NCBI GenBank assembly: GCA_902812365.1
Contig: CADDZC010000001.1
Coordinates: 1-64,000 of the forward strand
Origin: Acidobacteriota bacterium
GTDB taxonomy: Bacteria; Acidobacteriota; Terriglobia; UBA7540
DNA: 64,000 nt
Direction of reading: 5' to 3'
Shown: piece by piece, positions 29,720 to 37,845 of the stretch
Layout of the letters: the number at the start of each line of letters is the position of its first letter
Position numbering within the stretch: position 1 is the stretch's first letter
The notes under the pieces: model-generated
The model's input: only the letters and a program-made list of their open reading frames with translations
Database searches by the model: none
Told to the model about the DNA's origin: nothing
Made by a program: the position numbers and the translations under genes

Positions 29720-30577
29720 TTAGGAACCCGCCGTGATCCTCACCGGGGTTCGCAGTGTGAAATCGAGCCTGGTCTCCGCCGGCACCCAGACGGCTGCACC
29801 TTTGGTGACGGCCTGGATGCCGGCCCCGGTCGCGGCTCCGGCTCCGGCGCCGATCGCCGCGCCTGTGCGCCCTCCGGCGATGGCTCCAATGAGGGCACCG
29901 ATGGCCGCGCCCCCGCCCACTGTCTCGGCCGTCCGCCGCCCTCGTGACAGGCCGTGCTGTTCGTAGTAACCGCTCTCGACGTTGTACGTGATGCCCCGCA
30001 CCGTTAAGGACACCAGCTCCAGTTGGAGTGCGGAGCTTCCTCGCATATGACCGGCGTTCGATGCGTTGACCAATCGCACCCGCGCCGTCGAGTTTTTGGG
30101 TATCGCCACGCGGTTGCCCAACGCCACGGGAGCGTCCACCGTGGCGTCAAACTCGTCTCCCGGGTGATGGCGGCGAGAATCGACGCTGTCGATCATCCGC
30201 ACGGTAATGATCGTGCCCGCCGGCACAGTGAAGACCGCCGGGTGCAAAGAACGCGACGGGGCCTCTTCCGGCAACGCGGGCTCGGAAAGGCTCATGGAAT
30301 CGATCACCTGCTTGACTCCCGGTTCGTAGCTGGCGATGCGCTCGGCGGCTCTCTTTTCTTCCCGGCTGCGCACGGAGCCGGTCAGGGTCACGACGCCTCC
30401 CTGAGCGCTGACGTGGATGTTGCGCCTCTTCAGCACCGGATCCTGGAACAGCTTCGCCTCGATGTCGGTCACGATGCTTTGGTCGCTCGGGCTTCCGGGC
30501 GGGCCGAAAGCCAAAACCGGGCGCCCGAAACAGAGCACCACCCCGAGGGTGGCCACCCATCCTGTGTGCCTCTGCAT
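29720..30577 (-). CDS. Secreted BON-domain protein with glycine-zipper
   Basis: 285 residues with a signal peptide (about 1-23). A BON domain covers about 33-97 ([40 protein letters not shown]); BON domains bind membranes or ligands in the periplasm. Next comes a beta-rich part, [21 protein letters not shown], that resembles TrbI/VirB10-like surface domains seen in acidobacterial proteins. A glycine-rich zipper ([22 protein letters not shown]) follows, suggesting insertion into or contact with the outer membrane. No neighbour shares its orientation closely. Confidence 0.72.
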   Translation of the reverse strand: MQRHTGWVATLGVVLCFGRPVLAFGPPGSPSDQSIVTDIEAKLFQDPVLKRRNIHVSAQGGVVTLTGSVRSREEKRAAERIASYEPGVKQVIDSMSLSEPALPEEAPSRSLHPAVFTVPAGTIITVRMIDSVDSRRHHPGDEFDATVDAPVALGNRVAIPKNSTARVRLVNASNAGHMRGSSALQLELVSLTVRGITYNVESGYYEQHGLSRGRRTAETVGGGAAIGALIGAIAGGRTGAAIGAGAGAATGAGIQAVTKGAAVWVPAETRLDFTLRTPVRITAGS

Positions 30578-30766
30578 AAAGCCTCCTCGCCCTCGTTTCC
30601 CCCTTGCCTGTAGCCTACTCCGCAGTTTCGATTCCGTGCAAGTCTCCGCCCATGGTCACCGGGCGCCGGACGGACGGAAAGCCGGGCGCGCCAGAACATG
30701 TTAGAATTCATCGGCGAGGGTCCGCGAGAAGTCGCGGTCCCGCACGGCTGATGAGGGGCCGAGGCT

Positions 30767-31594
30767 ATGACCGTGGCGCCAACGGAACGCCCGAGGCTGA
30801 GCGTGGTCATTCCGGTTTACAACGAGGAAGAGAACGTGCAGCCGCTCGTGGATGAACTGGGGCGGGCGCTGGAAGGCTTTGCGGGAGGCGTGGAGTACCT
30901 CTTCGTGGATGACGGCAGCACCGACCGCACGCTGGATCGGTTGCGGGCGGCCCGAGGACTCGACGCCCGGGTCCGCATCGTCCACTTTCGCCAGAACCGC
31001 GGCCAGACGGCGGCCATGGCGGCGGGATTCCGCATGGCCCGCGGAGACCGGATCGTCACCCTGGATGGCGACTTGCAGAACGATCCGAAGGAGATCCCGC
31101 GCCTGGTTGAGATGCTGAACGATTGGGACGCCGTGTGCGGCGTTCGCGTCCGTCGCGTCGATACGCGATGGAAGAAGTTCAGTTCGCGAATTGCCAACCG
31201 TTTTCGCAACTGGGCCACCGGGGACGACATTGTCGATACGGGTTGCACGCTGAAGGCCTATCGTCGGGACTGTGTCGCCGGCCTCGAGCTGTACAACGGC
31301 CTGCACCGCTTCCTGCCGACGTTGCTGAAAATGCGGGGACATCGGGTGACTCAGGTGCCGGTCAGCCACCGCGCGCGGCTCCGCGGCCAGACCAAATACG
31401 GAACCTGGCGACGGTTGACGAAAGGATTGGCCGACGTGTGGGCTGTCCGCTGGATGAAGAAAAACTGGCTGGATTATGAACCCGTGATGGAAGTGATGGA
31501 CGAGCGGAGGCTCCCCGCGGCGCGGCCTGATGACGGCACCGAGGCGGCGCAAGTCATGGCTCCGCGCCAGGAAAAGGCCACGGCGCGGGGGTAA
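30767..31594 (+). CDS. Family 2 glycosyltransferase, polyprenyl-phosphate type
   Basis: 275 residues. SVVIPVYNEEENV, LFVDDGSTDRTLDRL and the metal site LDGDLQNDP are typical of DPM1/GtrB-type enzymes that move a sugar from a nucleotide donor to dolichyl or undecaprenyl phosphate. QNRGQTAAMAAGFRMARGD also fits. No C-terminal membrane helices are present, so it would act as a peripheral protein. The ArnT-like gene 77 nt downstream would use the lipid-linked sugar, so the two form a plausible donor/transferase pair. Confidence 0.85.
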   Translation: MTVAPTERPRLSVVIPVYNEEENVQPLVDELGRALEGFAGGVEYLFVDDGSTDRTLDRLRAARGLDARVRIVHFRQNRGQTAAMAAGFRMARGDRIVTLDGDLQNDPKEIPRLVEMLNDWDAVCGVRVRRVDTRWKKFSSRIANRFRNWATGDDIVDTGCTLKAYRRDCVAGLELYNGLHRFLPTLLKMRGHRVTQVPVSHRARLRGQTKYGTWRRLTKGLADVWAVRWMKKNWLDYEPVMEVMDERRLPAARPDDGTEAAQVMAPRQEKATARG

Positions 31595-31671
31595 GAGGGC
31601 GCAATGGATGCGCCGGCACGTGACCGCCGAGCTCATTCCGAACTCTCCGCGTTCGGTGATCCCACTTTTGC

Positions 31672-33522
31672 ATGAATTCAGCATCCCGCCAAGCCCTACT
31701 CCAGCTGGTCCTGCTGGCCGCGGTGGCGGTCTGCCTGTTTTTCGTCGCCCTCGGCCGCCTGCCCCTGCTAGAACCCGACGAAGGTCGTAACGCCGAGGTG
31801 GCGCGCGAAATGCTCGCCACTCATGATTGGATCACACCTCACTTTGATGCCCTCCCTTATCTTGACAAGCCGGCCCTCTACTTCTGGATGGTAGCCGCCT
31901 CCTTTCGTCTCTTCGGGCTCTCCGAAGCGGCGGCCCGACTGCCTTCCGCGCTCGCCGCCCTCGCCACGATGCTTTTGACATGGTGGCTGGCCCGCCGTCT
32001 GATCGGCAGCGGTGCCGGCTGGCGCGCCGCCCTCATTTTTGCCACGTCTCCGCTCACCCTGGCGCTGGCGCGCACGGTCATCTTCGACATGACGCTCACG
32101 TTGCTCGTGACGCTGGCCATGGCCGGCTTCTGGCTGGCCGAGCAAGGACATTTCGGCCGTCCCGGGTGCGACCGGGTGATGTTCGCGGCCATGGGGCTCG
32201 CCGCCATTACCAAGGGTCCGGTGGGATTCCTTTTGCCGCTGTTATCCGCCGTTGCCTACCTGGCGGTGCGGGGCCGCTTGGGTGATCTCGGGCGGTTGCG
32301 CTGGGGTGCGGGCGTTGCCATCTTCCTCGCTTGTGCCCTCCCCTGGTTCTTGGCAGTCTCGATTCGCAATCCGGATTTTCCCCGGTACGCGTTCTGGCAG
32401 GAAAGCCTGCTGCGATTCGCCACCGGTCACGCGCATCGCGAAGGCGGCCTCTTCTACTATATCCCCGTCTATCTGGGCGGCTTCCTACCCTGGAGCTTTT
32501 TCCTGCTCTTCGGGCTTTGGAATCATCGCGCCGCTTGGAAGCAGGTGCGCACTCCGTGCCGCCAGCCGGAGGCGTTTCTGCTCTGCTGGGCGGGCGCCAT
32601 TTTCGTATTCTTCACCATCTCCCGCTCGAAGCTGCCCGCTTACATTTTGCCGGCGCTCGTTCCGCTCAGCATCCTGACGGCCCGGCTTTGGGACAGCGCT
32701 CCGAACGCCTTTCGGGATTTGTCCCGCCACCCCGACTGGCTGACGGCCGGCTTTGCCACGCTGATTCTCCTGGGGCTTTCGACCGCCGCCGCCCCGGTCC
32801 TATTGAAGCTGGCCAGCGTCGAGCGGCTCGAGGCGAAAAAAATCCATCCAGCGGTTCTCCCCTTGGTTGTCCCGGCGCTCGTCTACACCGGTGTGGCTCT
32901 GGCCGCCATGGGCGTCCTCGGGCGGAACCTGGTGACTCGATCGCGAGCCCGGCACGGCGTCCTTTTGGCCTTTATCCTGACGGCGCTGACCGTACCGCTC
33001 CTGCTGGTAAGGTGGATTCGGCCGCTCGCGGCTTACGCTGCCACCGCCAGCAGCCGCCGCCTGGCCGCCAGTCTTCTCGAGGGCCGCGAAGGAAGCTGGC
33101 CCGTCTACGGGTATTATTATTTTCGCACCAGCTTGCCGTTCTATCTCCGGCGGCCGGTCGGGCTGGTGACGGCGGACGGCGGCGAGACGACGAGCAACTA
33201 CGTCGTTTCGCGGTTTTCGGAACTGCGGCGGGCGACCGTCGGCAACTGGCCATTGTTGCTGGACGCCCAAAGATTCCAAGCTCTCACGCAGCGTTCATCC
33301 GAACCGGTGCTGGTCATGGCGCGCAACGAGTTGGTTCCGGCCCTCGCCAAGAGCGCCGGCCATCTGCGGCCGCTGTGGGATGCTTGGCAGTACTCAGTGT
33401 GGGTGATCCTGCCCTCCCCGGCCGAGCCGGAAACTCCTGTGGCCGGGCAGTCCCCGGCCGGCTTCCGGCTCGGGGCCGGGATGGATCCTGCTGCTTCGCG
33501 CGCCGGATCAGCGATACCCTGA
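31672..33522 (+). CDS. ArnT-like GT-C glycosyltransferase
   Basis: 616 residues with about 11-12 membrane helices. The first extracytoplasmic loop carries LEPDEGRNAEVAREM followed by LPYLDKPALYFW, the GT83/PMT_2 signature in which the acidic residue acts in catalysis. AITKGPVGFLLPLL and FTISRSKLPAYILPALVPLS are other family blocks. ArnT relatives add a sugar from an undecaprenyl-phosphate donor to lipid A or other envelope molecules. It follows the GT2 gene and precedes asnB by 4 nt. The start has no clear ribosome site; the position fits the first helix. Confidence 0.85.
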   Translation: MNSASRQALLQLVLLAAVAVCLFFVALGRLPLLEPDEGRNAEVAREMLATHDWITPHFDALPYLDKPALYFWMVAASFRLFGLSEAAARLPSALAALATMLLTWWLARRLIGSGAGWRAALIFATSPLTLALARTVIFDMTLTLLVTLAMAGFWLAEQGHFGRPGCDRVMFAAMGLAAITKGPVGFLLPLLSAVAYLAVRGRLGDLGRLRWGAGVAIFLACALPWFLAVSIRNPDFPRYAFWQESLLRFATGHAHREGGLFYYIPVYLGGFLPWSFFLLFGLWNHRAAWKQVRTPCRQPEAFLLCWAGAIFVFFTISRSKLPAYILPALVPLSILTARLWDSAPNAFRDLSRHPDWLTAGFATLILLGLSTAAAPVLLKLASVERLEAKKIHPAVLPLVVPALVYTGVALAAMGVLGRNLVTRSRARHGVLLAFILTALTVPLLLVRWIRPLAAYAATASSRRLAASLLEGREGSWPVYGYYYFRTSLPFYLRRPVGLVTADGGETTSNYVVSRFSELRRATVGNWPLLLDAQRFQALTQRSSEPVLVMARNELVPALAKSAGHLRPLWDAWQYSVWVILPSPAEPETPVAGQSPAGFRLGAGMDPAASRAGSAIP

Positions 33523-33526
33523 TCTT

Positions 33527-35437
33527 ATGTGCGGCATCTGCGGCATTTTCAACGTTTCCCTGGCGCCGGCCGCGCACCGCCAGCGGATCGACGCCATGTC
33601 GGCGCGCCTGATCCATCGCGGACCCGACAGTGCCGGCAAGTTCGAACTGCCGCATCTCGCCCTCGGGATTCGGCGCCTCAGCATCATCGACCTGGAGACC
33701 GGGGATCAGCCGATTGAAAATGAGTCCGCGGACGTGGCCCTGGTCTTCAACGGCGAGATTTACAACTACCGCGAGCTTCGCCGGGACCTGCTCGGTCGCG
33801 GCCATCGCTTCCGGAGCCGTTCGGACGGCGAAGTCATCGTGCACCTCTATGAGGAAAAGGGTCCGGAGTGCGTGCGCGACCTGAACGGGATGTTCGCCCT
33901 GGCGCTGTGGGACGGGCGAGCCCGGCGGCTCGTCTTGGCCCGCGACCGTGCCGGCGAAAAGCCGCTTTACTACTGGCAAAAGAACGGCACCCTGGTGTTC
34001 GCTTCGGAGATCAAAGCGATCTTTGAATATCCGGAGGTGAGCCGCGCCATCGATCCCGAAGCCCTGACGGAATACTTCTTTTACGGATACTTCCCCGCTC
34101 CTCGCACCGCCTTTGCCGAGATTCGGAAGCTTCCGGCCGCCCACCTTCTGATCGTGGAGGACGGAAGAGTGTGCGAAAAGCCGTTCTGGCGGCTTCAGGA
34201 TTATCTTCGCCCCCCCGGGAGGCCGCGCCCGACAGAGGCGGACGAGGCGCAAATCATTGACGAGCTCAGGGCACGCATCCGCGAGGCGGCCACCTCCCGC
34301 CTGGTCAGCGACGTGCCCTTGGGAGTGTTCCTGAGCGGCGGCGTTGATTCCTCCACGCTGGTGGCGCTGATGAGCGAACTGACGCCGGGTAACGTCAGCA
34401 CGTTTTCCGTGTCGTTCCCCCAAAAAAGCTTTAATGAAGAACCGTACGCCAGCCGGGTGGCGCATCACTTTCGCACCCGCCATCACATCCTGACGGCCGA
34501 TGAGCGGAGCCTGCGCGAGGCGCTCGACCAGCTCGCCGGCCATCTCGACGAGCCGCTGGCGGATCCGGCCGTGATTCCAACCTATCTGATGTCCTGCTTT
34601 GCCCGCCGGCACATCAAAGTGGCGCTGAGCGGAGAAGGCAGCGACGAGCTTTTTGGCGGTTATCCCACCTATCTGGGAGCTCGGCTGGCCCAATACTATC
34701 TTCGCTTGCCGGCCCCCGCCCGGCGGATGGTTTTCCGCTATTTACGGCCGCTCCTGCCGGTCTCCTCCAGCGCTGTTCCCAAGGGTTTGTTCCTGCGCCG
34801 TTTTCTGGCTCATGCCGACAAGCCGCCCGCCGAGCGCCACTTGAGTTGGTTCGGAATGTTTTCGCCCGAAGAGCTGGATCGGCTCTTGGCGGGCGGCTGG
34901 AGCGGCCCCTGCCCGCCAAGCGGCGCCATCTTTCGCCCCTTTGCGCGGGTGCTCGAGGGCATTCAATTTGAAGATACGCTGGCGGAAGTCCTTTATCTCG
35001 ACTTTCGCACTTACCTGGAGGACAACCTGCTCGTGAAGGTTGACCGCGCCAGCATGGCCTGTTCGCTCGAACTCCGCACGCCCTTTCTCGATCATCGCCT
35101 GATCGAGTTCGCGACCGGGCTGCCCGCCGCGCTCAAAGTGCGGCGCTTTCGCCTCAAGCATGTTTTGAAGCGGGCGGTCGAGCCCTGGCTGCCCCCGGAC
35201 ATCGTTCACCGGCAGAAGCGCGGCTTCTCCGTGCCGATCGCGCAGTGGATGCGAAACGGACTCCGTCCCCTGTTGGACGACACGCTGAACGCGGGAAAGT
35301 TAAAGCGCGACGGTCTGTTCGACCCCGCCTTCGTGCGGGCGTTGCTCCGCGAGCATTGGAGCGAGAAGGCCGATCATCGCAAGGCGTTGTGGACGTTACT
35401 CTGCTTCCAACTGTGGCACGATCGCTGGGCCGCGTGA
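33527..35437 (+). CDS. asnB: Glutamine-hydrolysing asparagine synthetase
   Basis: 636 residues. The N-terminal nucleophile is Cys2 (MCGICGIFN), with RGPDS and FNGEIYNY in the glutaminase domain. The synthetase domain has the PP-loop SGGVDSST (270-277) and GEGSDELFGGY. It converts aspartate, ATP and glutamine to asparagine. Many members of this family in glycan clusters amidate sugar acids or act on exopolysaccharide precursors, so a role linked to the flanking glycosyltransferases is possible; housekeeping asparagine synthesis is equally so. It is 4 nt after the ArnT-like gene. Confidence 0.92.
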   Translation: MCGICGIFNVSLAPAAHRQRIDAMSARLIHRGPDSAGKFELPHLALGIRRLSIIDLETGDQPIENESADVALVFNGEIYNYRELRRDLLGRGHRFRSRSDGEVIVHLYEEKGPECVRDLNGMFALALWDGRARRLVLARDRAGEKPLYYWQKNGTLVFASEIKAIFEYPEVSRAIDPEALTEYFFYGYFPAPRTAFAEIRKLPAAHLLIVEDGRVCEKPFWRLQDYLRPPGRPRPTEADEAQIIDELRARIREAATSRLVSDVPLGVFLSGGVDSSTLVALMSELTPGNVSTFSVSFPQKSFNEEPYASRVAHHFRTRHHILTADERSLREALDQLAGHLDEPLADPAVIPTYLMSCFARRHIKVALSGEGSDELFGGYPTYLGARLAQYYLRLPAPARRMVFRYLRPLLPVSSSAVPKGLFLRRFLAHADKPPAERHLSWFGMFSPEELDRLLAGGWSGPCPPSGAIFRPFARVLEGIQFEDTLAEVLYLDFRTYLEDNLLVKVDRASMACSLELRTPFLDHRLIEFATGLPAALKVRRFRLKHVLKRAVEPWLPPDIVHRQKRGFSVPIAQWMRNGLRPLLDDTLNAGKLKRDGLFDPAFVRALLREHWSEKADHRKALWTLLCFQLWHDRWAA

Positions 35438-35465
35438 TCCAGGATCGGCCAGGGGAGGAACCGCC

Positions 35466-36173
35466 ATGCCGCCAAGCCGATCCGAGAATCCCCCTGCTCG
35501 ATCAGCCAGGGTTCATCGTCGCCTGTCGCCGAGCCCGGCCCCGCCCCGGGAGGCTTTCCGGCCCAAGGAGTGGCGCATCATCCAGACCTACCGGACGCCG
35601 CGCCAGGTGCAGCAGTTTCTGCGCTCGCTGCCTTACAACTGGGAGGAGCAAGGCGAGACGCTGCGCACCTTTCGCGGTGTCGTCGAGCACTGGAGCGCCC
35701 ACTGCCTGGAGGCGGCGCTGGCGGCGGCAACAATTCTCGAGCAACACGGCTATCCACCCCTGCTGCTCGACTTCGAGTCGCAGGACCGCCTGGACCACGT
35801 TCTGTTTCTCTTTCGCCAGCGCGGACGCTGGGGCGCCGTGGCCCGCTCCCGCGACGCGGGATTGCACGGCAGAAAACCCGTCTTCCGCACCGTGCGCCAA
35901 CTGGCGCTCAGCTACGCCGATCCTTACGTCGACGGCTCGGGCCGCATCATCGCTTACGCCGTCGCCGACCTGCGGGCGCTCGTGCGTACGGACTGGCGGC
36001 TCTCCTCGAGAAACGTCTGGGCCGTCGAGCGGGCCCTGATCGCGCTGCCGCATAAACCCCTCAAAACCTCGGAGCGCCGCTACCGGACGGTGCTCAATCG
36101 CTTCCGGGCCTTCCGGGCCCGATATCCGGACCGTCCGGTGACCTTCTACCCCAACCGCCACCAGTGGATGTGA
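35466..36173 (+). CDS. Transglutaminase-fold protein of unknown function
   Basis: 235 residues. A candidate Cys-His-Asp triad is visible: Cys80 in WSAHCLEAALAAATILEQ, His111 in DRLDHVLFLFRQ and Asp130 in VARSRDAGLHG, in the order and spacing of small transglutaminase-like cysteine enzymes. The N-terminal 30 residues are basic and low-complexity. GGGGAGG before the ATG is a good ribosome site. It is 28 nt after asnB and closes the glycan block. No signal peptide is seen, so it would act in the cytoplasm. The family is not one I can name. Confidence 0.65.
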   Translation: MPPSRSENPPARSARVHRRLSPSPAPPREAFRPKEWRIIQTYRTPRQVQQFLRSLPYNWEEQGETLRTFRGVVEHWSAHCLEAALAAATILEQHGYPPLLLDFESQDRLDHVLFLFRQRGRWGAVARSRDAGLHGRKPVFRTVRQLALSYADPYVDGSGRIIAYAVADLRALVRTDWRLSSRNVWAVERALIALPHKPLKTSERRYRTVLNRFRAFRARYPDRPVTFYPNRHQWM

Positions 36174-36240
36174 AGCGCTTCGAAGGGCCGGGGTGGGGGA
36201 GTCACGCAGCGGGGAAGGCGCGGGTCAACCTCCAGCCACG

Positions 36241-36501
36241 TCAATATTCGGTCACAGTGCCGTTTTGGGCGTCGAGATCGATGCGCATGATCCATTCGCA
36301 GTTCACATGGCGGTCTTCGAACCACCGTTCCAGGGTGGGTTGATCGGGGGCCTCGATCTCGGTCAGCATCCGTCCGCCGACCTGGCCGGCGACGCAGCGG
36401 CGCACCTTCACGTCCGTCGCTGCCAGCAATTCCCGCATCAGCTCGCGGAGGGCCTGCTTGGTCAGGCAGGCGGTGGTATGGGCAGAAAAATAGAGAGGCA
36501 T
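36241..36501 (-). CDS. Small ferredoxin-fold-like protein
   Basis: 86 residues, MPLYFSAHTTACLTKQALRE to the end, with beta-alpha-beta-beta-alpha-beta spacing like small DUF4242/DUF3303-type or dimeric ferredoxin-like proteins. Cys12 and Cys35 are present but no metal motif is clear. It stands alone between the glycan block and a lipoprotein gene. Function is unknown. Confidence 0.55.
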   Translation of the reverse strand: MPLYFSAHTTACLTKQALRELMRELLAATDVKVRRCVAGQVGGRMLTEIEAPDQPTLERWFEDRHVNCEWIMRIDLDAQNGTVTEY

Positions 36502-36565
36502 AGGCTGTTAACGATCACCGGGTTCGAGTGTCCTGGGCGAAAGCTCGTCCGCCCAGTCGGGCCTG

Positions 36566-37123
36566 CTACCGTCGCTCCAGCGCGGCCACGATCAATCTGG
36601 CCTTCTCGGCCAGTACCCAGGCTCGCTGCCAATCGCCGTCTTCGGAGGCGCGATTGGACTGGGCCAGGAACGATCGCGCGTCTTCGAGCGTCCGGCGGTC
36701 GGAGCCGGTGAGGCCGAGCGAAAGCATGGCGATGCGGTGCTCGACGCCGGCTTGCAATTCTCGGACTCGCCGCTCAAGCGCCGTCGGCTGGCCTCGCGGC
36801 TCGAGATTCAAGGTGTCCGCCGGTACCGTCTCCACTCGAGCCGCTTCCTCGGGCCCGGCGGGCTCTGGGCGTACCGGGCGGCGCCGGCGAGGCATCAGAG
36901 CCGACTGGCCAGGAACGTTCGACGGCAGGACGAGCGCCGGCTCGGGAGGCGGCGGAGGCGGCGGTTCCTCAATCAGAAGCGCTTCTGTCGCCTTCGCGGA
37001 ATCGGGCTGTGCCGGCGGCGGAGGCGAGGGAACATAGATCAGGCGCACCCCGCTTTGGCGCTTTGGGCATCCGCCGAGCCAGAGCAAGAGAGCGCAGGTC
37101 GTCGTTAACAATCGATGGTTCAA
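36566..37123 (-). CDS. Proline-rich lipoprotein
   Basis: 185 residues. LLLWLGGC at the N-terminus is a lipobox (cleavage before Cys19). Next comes a Pro/Glu-rich spacer with a run of seven prolines (EEPPPPPPPEP), which may cross or span the periplasm, then a helical coiled region (LERRVRELQAGVEHRIAML) ending EKARLIVAALERR. It resembles envelope-spanning lipoproteins. No partner gene is adjacent. Confidence 0.65.
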   Translation of the reverse strand: MNHRLLTTTCALLLWLGGCPKRQSGVRLIYVPSPPPPAQPDSAKATEALLIEEPPPPPPPEPALVLPSNVPGQSALMPRRRRPVRPEPAGPEEAARVETVPADTLNLEPRGQPTALERRVRELQAGVEHRIAMLSLGLTGSDRRTLEDARSFLAQSNRASEDGDWQRAWVLAEKARLIVAALERR

Positions 37124-37845
37124 AGCAGCTTGATTCTACCACCTCCCACCCGTGGCGTGCAGAGGCGGGTCAACGATATATTCCAGGCCAACGCGGGCGC
37201 CGAGCAGAGATTGGGGGGCAAAGTCGGCGCGAGGACGGCTGCCGGACCCGGCCGGTAAAACACTAGCGCGGATAGCTTGCGACGGTGAGCTGACGGAGCG
37301 ATTGTGCTGAACCTGAAAAAAGTGAGGGATGGCGAGCCTCTCAAGTCGCTGGCTCGCCAAGTCGTGAAGATGTCTGTAACCTGTTGATGCTAAATAGAGA
37401 AAGTGTTGATGTCGGCCATCGTCGCGCCTGCATGTTCGTCTGGGGCCGACCCTTCGCCGGCTGATTCGAGAGCCGGCCGGCTATGGGTATAAGTCATTTC
37501 AGGTGATAGTGTTACGATCGCATACCCCGGGATTGTACGGATGCGCCTGGTTGCATCTAGCTTTCGATCACTGGAATAGGAGGATGGTTGGGCTTGGGCT
37601 ACCAAATTTCGTATACGTTTTTTCGTAGTACCGACCGGACGGACGGTCGTAGTATCTTCGATGAGCTGGAATACGTTGATTCTATTACTCTTATATTCTC
37701 AACTTATTCCGCCAATTTGGCACGGTAGATGCTTCACATACAGCGGGGGATGGTTTGGGGCCTTTCCCAAGTACAACGGACTACGTGAGTTATTTCTAAT
37801 TTTCAAACAGCTGCGCGAGAAGAGTTTGGAAGCTGGAGGGCGCAT
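37124..37845. other. Long intergenic region upstream of the TonB receptor gene
   Basis: 722 nt without a convincing gene; small open frames near 37661-37849 have no support. The base composition is clearly lower in GC than in flanking genes, as expected of a regulatory region. It holds a sigma-54-like box (37718-37734) and a short inverted repeat CGACCG (37632-37637) / CGGTCG (37644-37649). Confidence 0.55.
37718..37734 (+). promoter_or_regulatory. Sigma-54-like promoter of the TonB receptor gene
   Basis: TGGCACG-N4-ATGCTT at 37718-37734 keeps the TGGCAC -24 element and the GC of the -12 element at the right spacing; the first base of the -12 element is A rather than T. It lies about 110 nt upstream of the ATG at 37846. 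No TGTCA/TGACA pair is found upstream, so the pilin activator is not implicated. Confidence 0.5.
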
